From the NCBI RefSeq assembly GCF_019904295.1, contig NZ_CP065362.1:186001-250000 (forward strand): a stretch of 64,000 nt of DNA. Direction: 5' to 3'. Shown piece by piece: positions 1-8,170 of the stretch. The notes under the pieces were generated by a model that was not told the DNA's origin, made no database searches, and saw only the letters and a program-made list of their open reading frames with translations. How positions within the stretch are numbered: position 1 is the stretch's first letter; the number at the start of each line of letters is the position of its first letter. Position numbers and translations under genes: made by a program. This DNA is from Ruegeria sp. SCSIO 43209 (GTDB lineage: Bacteria > Pseudomonadota > Alphaproteobacteria > Rhodobacterales > Rhodobacteraceae).

Positions 1-103
1 TCAAGCTGATCCTTACGTTGTGTCCGGGCCATGGCTAACGCTCTGCAGCGTCGGCGTAAAGTGCAGCCACCTCTGGAAAGCTCATTTTTCGAAAAGGTGA
101 AGA

Positions 104-1033
104 TCAGAATCCGCTGACCCATCCTATCGCCAGCGGGACGGTCAGAATGCTGGCGATGGTAGATAACAGGATGGCAGCAGATGCCCGTTGCGGGGCCACA
201 CCGTAGTGCGCGGCCAGCATGTAAACATTGCCCGCTACTGGTAAAGACGCCGCCGCGATTGCGACCATCGCCGGAAAGGCGGCAACCGGGATCAGCCAAA
301 TCACCATTAGTGCGACGAAAAGCGGATGCAGCACCAGCTTGCAAAAGCTTAACCAACCCGCGATCTGGATGCGCTCGGCCGATTTGTCCGCCAGTGATGC
401 CCCGATGGCAAATAACGCACCTGGCGTAGCAGCGCCGCCCAGAATCGTCAGAAAATCATTCAGAGGCACCGGTACAGGCGCTTTTAATGCAGACCAGAGC
501 AATCCGGCGGAGATTGACAAGATCATGGGGTTTCTCAGCAGGCCAATCCCGATCAGGCGCATCGTCCCCAGGCTGAGCCGACCATCGCGGCCACCGTTGA
601 TCAGGATCACGATCAATGAGGAAAACACAACCAGATCAACCGTCAGCACCAACATCACTGGACCTATGGCGGCTTCGGAGAATAACAGCGCAAGCATGGG
701 CAGGCCCAGAAACCCAACATTGCCAATAGCAGCACATTGCGCCTCGACCGCGGCGGTGGGGATGTCCAGCCCTCGGAGATAAGCGATAGCCGTCGCCAGC
801 GCATAGACGCCAGCAGTGCCGATCAGATACCCGATCACCAGCCGACCGTTGAAAATTTCGGCAAAGGGCAGGGTGGCGGCAAACCGAAATAGCATAGCCG
901 ACAAAGCAAAGAAAAACACGAACTTGGTTAGATATGCTGTCGCCTCGGGAGGGAAAAACCGGCTGCGTCCGGCCCAGAACCCCAGGCCGATGATTGCGAA
1001 AAAGGGGAGAGTGCGCAGAAATATCTCGACCAT
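104..1033 (-). CDS. AEC-family (auxin efflux carrier type) transporter
   Basis: This is an inner-membrane secondary transporter of the AEC family, whose members move small organic anions such as malonate or indole acetate; the substrate here cannot be read from sequence. The 309 residues are nearly all hydrophobic, with about ten likely membrane segments in two halves separated by a more polar stretch around residues 125-165, and the first helix starts at about residue 8. Length is normal for the family (300-320), so the gene looks intact. It is divergent from a TetR-type regulator, and the 160 bp between the two starts hold a perfect palindrome that could control both genes, so the regulator may respond to the substrate or to a related compound. 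The family call is firm; the role is open. Confidence 0.85.
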   Translation of the reverse strand: MVEIFLRTLPFFAIIGLGFWAGRSRFFPPEATAYLTKFVFFFALSAMLFRFAATLPFAEIFNGRLVIGYLIGTAGVYALATAIAYLRGLDIPTAAVEAQCAAIGNVGFLGLPMLALLFSEAAIGPVMLVLTVDLVVFSSLIVILINGGRDGRLSLGTMRLIGIGLLRNPMILSISAGLLWSALKAPVPVPLNDFLTILGGAATPGALFAIGASLADKSAERIQIAGWLSFCKLVLHPLFVALMVIWLIPVAAFPAMVAIAAASLPVAGNVYMLAAHYGVAPQRASAAILLSTIASILTVPLAIGWVSGF

Positions 1034-1138
1034 GGCAACGTGTTAACATGGCTGGTCTGGCTCGCAAGGTTGACGCACGGTCGGCGGTACGATTGAAGCC
1101 GTAACGTTGTGCCAAAACCGCTATCGGAGTGAAAAGCG

Positions 1139-1165
1139 TTGAAACTGAACCGAACGGTTTATAGT
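1139..1165 (+). promoter_or_regulatory. Promoter with TetR-type operator palindrome
   Basis: A perfect inverted repeat AACCG-AA-CGGTT lies at 1148-1159, only 35 bp before the TetR start codon. It sits between a -35-like TTGAAA (1139-1144) and a -10-like TATAGT (1160-1165), spaced 15 bp. A short palindrome with a 2-bp centre overlapping the promoter is the usual layout for autoregulated TetR genes, so it is the likely binding site of the adjacent regulator. It may also repress the divergent transporter. Confidence 0.5.
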
Positions 1166-1194
1166 GTTGCAGGATATCGCAATCCGGAGACACC

Positions 1195-1812
1195 ATGACC
1201 CAAGCCGCCACCATCCTGCGTACAGGCCGTAAATTCGACCAGGTGTTACGTGGGGCCCGAGAGGTTTTCATGGCGGATGGGTTTGAAGGTGCAAGCGTCG
1301 ATGACATCGCGCGTGCGGCGGGTGTTTCGAAGGCAACGCTATACAGCTATTTCCCCGACAAGCGACTGTTGTTCACCGAGGTTGCCCAGACCGAATGTCG
1401 CCTGATGTCCGAGCGCATCCTGTCGATGATCGATGAGACCAAGCCAGCCCGCGAGGTGCTGACGATAGCAGCCACTCAGCTTACGGCTTTTCTCGTCTCG
1501 GACTTCGCGCAACAGGTCTTTCGCATATGTGTGGCCGAACGCGACCGATTCCCCGAGCTTGGTAAAGCGTTTTATGAAGCAGGACCGAGGAACGGCCAAC
1601 GCCAGATGGCCGAATATCTGACCAAGGCAGTTGGCAAAGGTGAGTTGGCGGTTGAAGACGTCAACATCGCGGCCGAGCAGTTTTCTGAACTGTGCAAAGT
1701 CCGACTATGGGGCCGCGCGGCTTTCGGTATCCAAAATCGATTTGACCAGAACGAGATAGACGAGGTTGCATTACAGGCCGTCGACATGTTTATGGCCCGC
1801 TACGGCGTTTGA
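1195..1812 (+). CDS. TetR/AcrR-family transcriptional regulator
   Basis: A 205-residue one-component repressor. The N-terminal TetR DNA-binding domain is clear: residues 16-62 give the three-helix fold, with the helix-turn-helix at about 34-53 (VDDIARAAGVSKATLYSYF). Residues 70-205 form the helical ligand-binding and dimer domain, which resembles the AcrR/AefR C-terminal type and does not reveal the ligand. The start is supported by a GGAGA at 1186-1190 just upstream. The gene is divergent from the AEC transporter, and a palindrome lies in the shared promoter region, so local control of both genes is the simplest reading. The family is certain; the target set is inferred. Confidence 0.9.
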   Translation: MTQAATILRTGRKFDQVLRGAREVFMADGFEGASVDDIARAAGVSKATLYSYFPDKRLLFTEVAQTECRLMSERILSMIDETKPAREVLTIAATQLTAFLVSDFAQQVFRICVAERDRFPELGKAFYEAGPRNGQRQMAEYLTKAVGKGELAVEDVNIAAEQFSELCKVRLWGRAAFGIQNRFDQNEIDEVALQAVDMFMARYGV

Positions 1813-1862
1813 ACTGCGTAAGTTCGCCAGCGATCAATCACATTGATGGTAAGAAGTCGTGT

Positions 1863-1947
1863 TGGTGCGGGTGGAGGGACTTGAACCCCCACGCCTTGCG
1901 GCGCCAGAACCTAAATCTGGTGCGTCTACCAATTTCGCCACACCCGC
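1863..1947 (-). tRNA. tRNA-Leu (anticodon UAG)
   Basis: The minus strand folds as a class II tRNA. The acceptor 5' strand GCGGGTG (1941-1947) pairs with CACCCGC near the 3' end, and CCA is encoded at 1863-1865. The anticodon stem CCAGA/TCTGG closes the loop TTTAGGT, giving anticodon UAG. A long variable arm (about GCGCCGCAAGGCGT) is typical of leucine tRNA. The T arm contains GTTCAAGTC. It reads CUN leucine codons, chiefly CUA/CUG. It lies convergent with the TetR gene, and no other tRNA is adjacent. Confidence 0.97.
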
Positions 1948-2714
1948 AACCCGATGCCGAAGCACCGCGACGACGCGCTGAATAGCAAAGCTTTTGAATG
2001 AGTGCGAGAGGTAAAATCAAGCGAGAGGGCAGTTTATTATCGTCTCGCTGGAAACAATCTTTTGCCCAAGTAAGTTTAACCAGAACTCGCATGTGCCAAA
2101 TGTTAAAGAACGTGCCTTGGACAGTGAAAATGCAGTTTGGCCAGTCTTTCCAGCACGAACAGTGCTCAGGTGCTGGTTTTGGTCGTAATTTCACCTGTGT
2201 GAAGGCCCGTTTTCTGGTCCTTCTTTTTGTTTCCATTTAGCGAACATTTATCGCAATTTTTCTCTTTATCTTAAACTCGCATACGTTGAGTCGCTCAAAG
2301 ACTTCTTTGTGTGGAGCACATTCCAAAAAGTGTAACTTGAGGTGAGTGGTTTCGTATCGAATTTCAATCAGAGGTTCCTTCGATCACAGAAATAGAAATT
2401 ATTTCTATATATTTCAAAAAAGTAAGAAGCAGCATGTAAATCCTTGACGCTACGGAACCTCGGACTTTTTAACAAGCAATCAAAGCCATAAAAACTTGGG
2501 CAACTCGTCAACGTCGTGGTTTACACTCTCATAGGTTGAGGTTTTTCTATGAGACGCCATCATAATTGTGCCACATTTCAAACGCCAAAATATCCTATTC
2601 GCGTCAAAATAACACCGCGGTAATCGTAATTGATTGGGCGCAGGAGTTAATGAGTCTTTTTGCCTTCTGGCACCGTGCGAGTTTCTGCTCAACTCCAGAA
2701 CAAGGGTCTCTGTC
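1948..2714. other. Long intergenic region upstream of the dynamin cluster
   Basis: About 770 bp with no convincing gene. The stretch from about 2230 to 2480 is clearly more AT-rich than its surroundings. It holds a perfect 17-bp inverted repeat ATAGAAAT-T-ATTTCTAT at 2392-2408, which could be an operator. The short open frames here have no ribosome-binding site and unnatural composition. The promoter of the downstream GTPase block probably lies in this region, but I cannot place it. Confidence 0.5.
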
Positions 2715-3128
2715 GTGACCAACCAGATCAAATCCGTTGCTTCCGAGCAAGACGCTGTCAGCCTTGCGCGTGAAAGCTTTATTGGCGAACTGAAAACCCT
2801 GAACCGTCAGCACCCTGGCACAGGATTCGGCGTCGCTCTTCGTACGCATTCGGGCAATCGCTACTTGCTGGCTAATGCCCGCATGCCGCTGCCTGCCAAC
2901 AAAACAGATGATTTTCCGACCGGACGCCGTGTGGCTTGTTTGGAAAATGGTGAAGGCTTCAGTTCAATCGAAGTTCTGGCTGATTCTTTCGCATATGAAT
3001 CGATTTCACCGCGAACCGAGGCCGCAATCCTCGGCAACGCGCTGGATCTGATCGCACGAATCGACACGCTTGCAAGCCTGCCTGACGGGGCAGGGAACCA
3101 CATCGCTGCAACTGGTACCGGAGGCTGA
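2715..3128 (+). CDS. Hypothetical protein, first gene of the dynamin block
   Basis: A 137-residue protein I do not recognise. I place the start at the GTG at 2715, where AGGG precedes it by about 8 bp. The in-frame ATG at 2634 would add 27 residues of unnatural sequence with no ribosome-binding site. The protein is soluble, with an N-terminal helix-like stretch, a middle strand-rich part (residues 34-75, including GFGVALRTHSGNRYLLA) and a C-terminal helix; no membrane segment or signal peptide is visible. Its stop lies 2 bp before the first dynamin-like GTPase, whose ribosome-binding site GGAGG (3120-3124) is inside this gene, so the two are probably translationally coupled. An accessory or regulatory role for the GTPases is only a guess from position. 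Confidence 0.7.
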   Translation: MTNQIKSVASEQDAVSLARESFIGELKTLNRQHPGTGFGVALRTHSGNRYLLANARMPLPANKTDDFPTGRRVACLENGEGFSSIEVLADSFAYESISPRTEAAILGNALDLIARIDTLASLPDGAGNHIAATGTGG

Positions 3129-3130
3129 CC

Positions 3131-5131
3131 ATGGCGCGTAACGACCACCTTCTGTCTGTCGGAAACGAGTCCCTGTCTGAGATGACAGAGGCAATGACCT
3201 CGTTGACGACACAGATCGACCAATTGACAGAGGTGGCGGATGCGCGGTCTTCCGCACGGCTGGCTGCGCTCAAGACCAAAATGGAGAATTTTACCGCCAG
3301 TGTCACGATGGTGGGGCAGGTGAAGGCCGGCAAATCCTCGATCGTGAACATATTGGCCGGGCGGCCAAATCTTTTGCCTTCGGATGTGAACCCGTGGACC
3401 TCGGTGGTTACAACGCTGAACATCAACACCCGCACAGAAGGCGACACCCGTTCCAAATTCACATTCTTCGAGCAGGAAGAATGGGACAATCTGATGGTTG
3501 GCGGCGGTCGTCTGGGCGAGTTGGCCAATCGAGCCGGTGCCGATGATGAGATGGACGATATTCGCCGTCAAATCGGCGAGATGAAGGCCAAATCAGAGGA
3601 GCGGCTTGGGAAGCACTTTGACCTGATTCTCGGTCAGAGCCACCAGTATGATTATTTCGACGATGAACTGATTCAGCGATATGTCTGCCTCGGGGATGAG
3701 GATGACCCGGATATCGACCCCAAGACGGGCCGTTTCGCCGATGTGACTAAATCGGCCGAGCTGTTCATGGATATCCCGCAATATCCGATCTCGCTCAAGC
3801 TCTGCGATACCCCAGGTGTGAACGATACCTTTATGGTACGCGAACAAATCACCCTACGCAGCCTGCGTGGATCAGAGGTGTGTGTTGTTGTTTTGGCTGC
3901 CAGCCAGGCGCTGACCACGATGGACATGGCGCTAATGCGGATCATCGCACAGTTCGAGAACCGCCAGATCATCCTGTTCGTGAACCGCATCGATGAATTG
4001 TCAGACCCGGTCAATCAAGTGCCTGAGATACGTGATCGTATTCAAGACACACTGAAACAGAACAACATAGACGCCAACACCAGCGTTGTTTTTGGCAGCG
4101 CTCTGTGGGCCGAGGCTGCGCTAACCGGAAACCCGGACATTCTAACTGAGGAATCGCGCGAGGCGTTGAACACCTTCTATCTGGCGGCTGGATTTGGCGA
4201 TCAGGCTGCATCGCTGGATAAGATCTGGGCGCTATCAGGATTGCCTGATCTGCTGCTCGCCATGAATGAGCGTATCGCTGAGGGTGCAGGAACGCGTCTT
4301 TTAGATCGCGTTCGCCATCGGGCGCGCAACATTGCCAGCCAGATCCGGGCGACTGCAGTGGCCAAGACGCTGTCTAACTCTGACGGTATCGTTCGGGATC
4401 TGGACGGTGCGTCGCCCGAAGAAGCGATCGCAAAGGTTTCGGCTGAGTACGAAAAGAAAGCCTCGGAACTGACAACCAAGCTTCGCGACAAGGTATTAGA
4501 GCGACTTGCGTCTGCGGAAGCAAATTTTGTCAAACGTGCGACGGATTCTCTGATCTCACATCTGGAACAGAATGGTGAGCAGGGTACATGGCAATATGAT
4601 CCAGCAGGTCTGCGCACCTTGCAGAAGGCGGCATATTTCAGCTTTGCCCGATCCATGCGTAAGGATGCCGGTGCTCTGTATTCGGCTGCTGCAGCGGACG
4701 TGGAGGCACTGTATCAGAAGCTGCTGGGCAACCACTTGGGTGAATTCAACATTGAAGCTCCGATCGTGCCGCGTGTACCCCCGCCATTAGGGATTGGCCG
4801 CACAATCGCACTGGACCTGCAGAGCACATGGTGGCGACGTTGGTGGCAACGCCGCAAAGGGTTCGAAGCCTATGCCGCAGATTATACGCGACTGATCGCG
4901 TCCGAGGCGAACTCGATCACTAAAGACATCGAGGAAAACCAGATCGCCGCAGTCCTAGAGAACGTGCGGGCCGCGCTGACCGACTTTATTGCCGAACAGA
5001 AAGACACGCTGCTCAGCATCTCGCAATCGCCTGAAAGGGCTGCGGCCCAGATGGCCGAGCAGAAGCCGCAGAAATCACGTGACGATATTCTGGGCGATAT
5101 CCTGAAAGACCTTAGTAACGAAGCAGCATAA
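3131..5131 (+). CDS. Dynamin-like GTPase, long form 1
   Basis: A 666-residue bacterial dynamin-like GTPase. The G1 loop is GQVKAGKSS (residues 62-70), the switch-I region is LPSDVNPWT (82-90) with its threonine, G3 is DTPG (226-229) and G4 is NRID (285-288). A helical domain follows from about residue 320. Residues about 562-575 form a striking tryptophan/arginine patch (STWWRRWWQRRKG), a plausible membrane-contact paddle. Dynamin-like proteins bind GTP, self-assemble on membranes and bend or fuse them. This gene is paralogous to the long GTPase at 8171, with near-identical G-loop contexts. It lies 8 bp upstream of a short partner GTPase, as in known bacterial dynamin pairs that work as hetero-oligomers. 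The family is certain; the cellular role is not known. Confidence 0.9.
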   Translation: MARNDHLLSVGNESLSEMTEAMTSLTTQIDQLTEVADARSSARLAALKTKMENFTASVTMVGQVKAGKSSIVNILAGRPNLLPSDVNPWTSVVTTLNINTRTEGDTRSKFTFFEQEEWDNLMVGGGRLGELANRAGADDEMDDIRRQIGEMKAKSEERLGKHFDLILGQSHQYDYFDDELIQRYVCLGDEDDPDIDPKTGRFADVTKSAELFMDIPQYPISLKLCDTPGVNDTFMVREQITLRSLRGSEVCVVVLAASQALTTMDMALMRIIAQFENRQIILFVNRIDELSDPVNQVPEIRDRIQDTLKQNNIDANTSVVFGSALWAEAALTGNPDILTEESREALNTFYLAAGFGDQAASLDKIWALSGLPDLLLAMNERIAEGAGTRLLDRVRHRARNIASQIRATAVAKTLSNSDGIVRDLDGASPEEAIAKVSAEYEKKASELTTKLRDKVLERLASAEANFVKRATDSLISHLEQNGEQGTWQYDPAGLRTLQKAAYFSFARSMRKDAGALYSAAAADVEALYQKLLGNHLGEFNIEAPIVPRVPPPLGIGRTIALDLQSTWWRRWWQRRKGFEAYAADYTRLIASEANSITKDIEENQIAAVLENVRAALTDFIAEQKDTLLSISQSPERAAAQMAEQKPQKSRDDILGDILKDLSNEAA

Positions 5132-5139
5132 GAAGAGTT

Positions 5140-6789
5140 ATGGTAAAAGAATCACAAACCCGCTTCGTCTCTCCCAAGGCTTGGAACCGCATCGAGCAGT
5201 GGTCCCGCCGCAAACCTGTGTTTGCGCTCATGGGGGAATTCAGTGCAGGCAAATCGACGTTGATGAATTTCCTGCTGCGCAAACAGGCACTGCCGACGCA
5301 GGTCACAGCGACGCAACTGCCGCCGATCTGGTTCAGCTGGGGCAATCGACCCGCCTATATCAAACGCCATGATGGTAGTACGCAGAATATCGAATTGGAT
5401 CAGCTTGAACAGGTTGGTGTCAACGACGCCCAGTTCATTCGCATCTTCCTTGAAGCCGACATTCTTGAGGCGGTCGACCTGATCGACACACCCGGCATTT
5501 CGGACCCGAAGATTTCGACGGATGTCTGGCAACGCGCAGTTGGCCAGGCCAATGGTGTGTTGTGGTGCACGCACTCGACCCAGGCTTGGCGCGAAACTGA
5601 ACGTGCCACATGGGTTTCGCTGCCGGAACGGCTGCAGCATAAATCGCTTTTGCTGGTGACGCGCGCAGATGCATTGAATCAGAAAGACCGGCAGAAGGTC
5701 TTGCGCCGCGTAAATCGCGAAGCGGGTCATTTGTTCAATCGCACGATCCTGTTCTCGGCCCGTGATGCTATCATGGCCCGTGACAAAACCGGTGACGCCG
5801 AGCTGTGGTCACGCAGCGGCGGCGGCAAGATGGTCGACAGTTTCCTTGAGATCACTGAGCAGATCATGGACAGCCGTGCGGATATGCTGTCGCGCTATCA
5901 AATTGACAAATCCCTGTCAGACGCACCCAAAGTTCAGCCATCGCGGCCCGAGAAAACCTCTGGTGATGCACCGCTGAAACTTGTCACGCCGATGGAAGAT
6001 GACTCTGCCGAGAATGATGTGGTTACAAGTTTCCCGGTACGCCCTGCCCGCGTGGAGCGTCGCACCGAGGAGTCGGGACAGGCGCGGATTGATGCAGAAG
6101 AAGCCGAGCGGATGCGCGCGGAAATGGCTACCGAAGCGGAGCCTGCTGATGAAGACTTACGTGCCTTGTTCTCTGACAAGACGGAAGATCCGCTGGATCT
6201 GAACCTCTTGGCAAACCCCATCACCGACGTGGATGAGTTTGATTTCATGGATGACGATGATGAGGAAGAGCAGGAAGATGCCGAACTGATCGTCTTGGGT
6301 GAAGAAGAGGACGAAGCGGAAGCAGTCGAAGCTGCGGACACCGAACAAGAGCCGTCGGAAGACGCCGAAGAATCATCAGATATCGAAGTATCGGTTTCGT
6401 CGATTACGGCCCTGTTGGCGGAACAGTCGGAAAACTCGGCAGACGAATATGAACCGGAGCCCGAATCGAATGCGCTGGCTCCAAACCGCGTCGTATCAAT
6501 GGTGGGTGAAGCTGCTGCCGAAGAGATTGAAGATGCAGCCGATGACAAGGCAGATGATTTGGGCGATCGCCTCATAGAAGCGCCACTCAGTGCTGCAGCA
6601 ATGTGGGGTGAAATCGTGGCGCGTGAGAACCTGCCTGACGATGCAAATGGCCTGAAAAGCGCCTTTGCAGCATTCTTGTCCGAGTTTGACCAGATTGCGT
6701 TGGAACATGACGCTAAGCGGAATCAAGACATACCGCGCGCCGTTTCTGAGGCTCGCAAGAACGGCGGAGCGGAATGGCATGCGATTTAG
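5140..6789 (+). CDS. Dynamin-like GTPase, short form 1, with acidic tail
   Basis: A 549-residue GTPase of the dynamin/GTPase-of-unknown-function type. G1 is GEFSAGKST (32-40), G3 is DTPG (116-119) and the G4 position reads TRAD (174-177), a T-x-x-D variant of NKxD. The motif WCTHSTQAWRETER (about 142-155) is shared almost exactly with the short GTPase at 10210, marking them as paralogs. The G domain ends near residue 245. The rest is unusual: a low-complexity, extremely acidic stretch at about 365-417 (runs of D and E), then a small C-terminal helical region. The acidic tail is absent from its paralog and could bind basic surfaces or hold phosphorylation sites. It follows the long GTPase by 8 bp, so the two are probably co-translated. 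Confidence 0.85.
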   Translation: MVKESQTRFVSPKAWNRIEQWSRRKPVFALMGEFSAGKSTLMNFLLRKQALPTQVTATQLPPIWFSWGNRPAYIKRHDGSTQNIELDQLEQVGVNDAQFIRIFLEADILEAVDLIDTPGISDPKISTDVWQRAVGQANGVLWCTHSTQAWRETERATWVSLPERLQHKSLLLVTRADALNQKDRQKVLRRVNREAGHLFNRTILFSARDAIMARDKTGDAELWSRSGGGKMVDSFLEITEQIMDSRADMLSRYQIDKSLSDAPKVQPSRPEKTSGDAPLKLVTPMEDDSAENDVVTSFPVRPARVERRTEESGQARIDAEEAERMRAEMATEAEPADEDLRALFSDKTEDPLDLNLLANPITDVDEFDFMDDDDEEEQEDAELIVLGEEEDEAEAVEAADTEQEPSEDAEESSDIEVSVSSITALLAEQSENSADEYEPEPESNALAPNRVVSMVGEAAAEEIEDAADDKADDLGDRLIEAPLSAAAMWGEIVARENLPDDANGLKSAFAAFLSEFDQIALEHDAKRNQDIPRAVSEARKNGGAEWHAI

Positions 6790-6814
6790 ATTAAACCCGA
6801 AGGTGGGCATCTGA

Positions 6815-7216
6815 ATGTCGATTGACTCTGCTCTGGCTTCGGCCATCGAAACCATACCCGACTGCATCGCAGCTGGGTATGTCGACATGGAGACCGGCAT
6901 GTTATTGGGCGTCGACGCGTCGGACCAAGACAGCGCTGATGCGCTCGAAAATCTCGCACTTGCAGTAGCTAATCTGTTTCAGGGACGCGGAATGAAGGGA
7001 TTCGAAGAACTCCTGCGTGCGGCAAAAATCGACGATACTGAACACCCCGGATTTGGGGAAATCGCGGTGTTCTCAAACGACCGGCTGCACATCTTTCTCA
7101 GGACAACAGAATATCCTGATCACGTGGTATGCTATATCTGCCGCGACAGCGCGAATGTCGGGCTGGCGCTTACGAAATCACATCTCAGCCTCGGGCCGGT
7201 GGCGGCCGCGGTGTAG
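6815..7216 (+). CDS. Roadblock/LC7-like small protein
   Basis: A 133-residue soluble protein. The pattern fits the Roadblock/LC7 (MglB-like) fold: an N-terminal helix (residues 3-14), the strand and turn AAGYVDMETGMLLGVD (about 17-32), a long amphipathic helix (about 38-68), and two closing strands around IAVFSNDRLHIFLR and the hydrophobic HVVCYICR segment, then ANVGLALTKSHL. Roadblock proteins dimerise and act as regulators of small Ras-like GTPases, for example MglB on MglA. Here the neighbours are dynamin-like GTPases, so a GTPase-regulating or scaffold role is attractive but unproven. A AAGGTGG (about 6800) supports the start. The fold call is by pattern only and needs a profile search. 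Confidence 0.6.
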   Translation: MSIDSALASAIETIPDCIAAGYVDMETGMLLGVDASDQDSADALENLALAVANLFQGRGMKGFEELLRAAKIDDTEHPGFGEIAVFSNDRLHIFLRTTEYPDHVVCYICRDSANVGLALTKSHLSLGPVAAAV

Positions 7217-7238
7217 ACGGGACCAGAGGGGGTCACGC

Positions 7239-8102
7239 ATGATGGATAGTGAAATACTGGATATGCTCGAAGGGATCGGGCGGACTTCGATCGCGCGCTT
7301 ATCGCCTGCAATCTACCTATCGGGTAGCAGCGCACTGTTACGCCGGAATGAGGTGCTGGGGGCCATCCGGGGCACGATCTTGCCTCGGCGTTTGGAATTT
7401 ACGGCGGCTGACGGGGCAACTTTGGCTATCGAAGTCAACAGCTCTCGGGTCACCGACGTATTCCGCTGTGCTTCGGGCCCTGTCCCGGATTTTGAAACCG
7501 AAGCACGCGAAAAACTGATCGAACGACTGGCGCAAGTGGTGTCGGAAATTGCAACGGCACCCGGCCCGCTTGAGTTGGTTTCTCTGCGCCCGGATACGGC
7601 GCTTGAGGCTGATGACGTAGGGGTTACCTTTTCGGAGGTCGAAGCGGCCTGCGCGCGGATTGAACTAATCGAAGAGCCGCGCATGGCCATCGTTTCCGAC
7701 CAGACCTTAGAACCAGAAGCCCAGCCAGAAACTGCGTCACAAGGCGCCACCAGTATTGCCGGAAAATTCTTTGAGGGCGCGGATCGGTTCGCATTAGGTC
7801 GAATACTGATTGGGTCGACTGAAGACGAGATGCAATTTGACGGGTTGTGTGCGCAAGGCCAAGACGCACATCCGGACACGGATATATTGGCCCGATTCAC
7901 CCGGGATCTGGCCGGATGGCAGGCCGATGGTTCCGATGCTTTAACTGATCCACAGCTGATCGTCATTCGCCCGACAGGTGGACAAGGCGCGGGTCTCGCC
8001 ATCTTGTGCGACGGTCAGGAAACCGCCGCCGCCGTTCATGACGCCCGCAAGCTGGGCGCTGTCGTCAACCTATGGAAAACATTGAATAGCGCCGTTGAAT
8101 AA
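7239..8102 (+). CDS. Hypothetical protein between the two dynamin pairs
   Basis: A 287-residue protein I do not recognise. The start is the ATG at 7239 (a second ATG follows directly), preceded by AGAGGGGG; a longer in-frame extension back to 7017 is a shadow of the upstream gene and is rejected. No membrane segment or signal is visible. Residues 1-130 look like a mixed alpha/beta domain, 130-180 are acidic and linker-like (EPEAQPETASQ), and 180-287 form a second mixed domain ending in a helix. It is encoded between the roadblock-like gene and the second GTPase pair, so it is most likely part of the same system. The function is unknown. Confidence 0.75.
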   Translation: MMDSEILDMLEGIGRTSIARLSPAIYLSGSSALLRRNEVLGAIRGTILPRRLEFTAADGATLAIEVNSSRVTDVFRCASGPVPDFETEAREKLIERLAQVVSEIATAPGPLELVSLRPDTALEADDVGVTFSEVEAACARIELIEEPRMAIVSDQTLEPEAQPETASQGATSIAGKFFEGADRFALGRILIGSTEDEMQFDGLCAQGQDAHPDTDILARFTRDLAGWQADGSDALTDPQLIVIRPTGGQGAGLAILCDGQETAAAVHDARKLGAVVNLWKTLNSAVE

Positions 8103-8170
8103 CCGCGTTCCTGCCAAATAGTGTCCACTTTGCAAAGTTAAACAAAATACGAGTTACCAGGGTAAATCTT

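Noticed and set aside
35..85. Short minus-strand frame MSFPEVAALYADAAER
   Set aside because: It looks protein-like but has 16 codons, no ribosome-binding site and no clear link to a larger gene.
1863..2714. tRNA-Leu as an attachment site for a genomic island carrying the dynamin block
   Set aside because: The tRNA is on the minus strand, so its 3' end points to lower coordinates; an integrase-driven insertion would normally lie on that side, not on the 2.7 kb side. No integrase gene or second copy of the 3' end was seen.
5934..6575. 213-residue minus-strand open frame rich in serine
   Set aside because: It is the complement of the acidic tail of the short GTPase; low-complexity codons create it, and it lacks a ribosome-binding site.
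7017..7238. N-terminal extension of the 287-residue hypothetical protein
   Set aside because: It overlaps the roadblock-like gene in another frame, and AGAGGGGG supports the ATG at 7239 instead.
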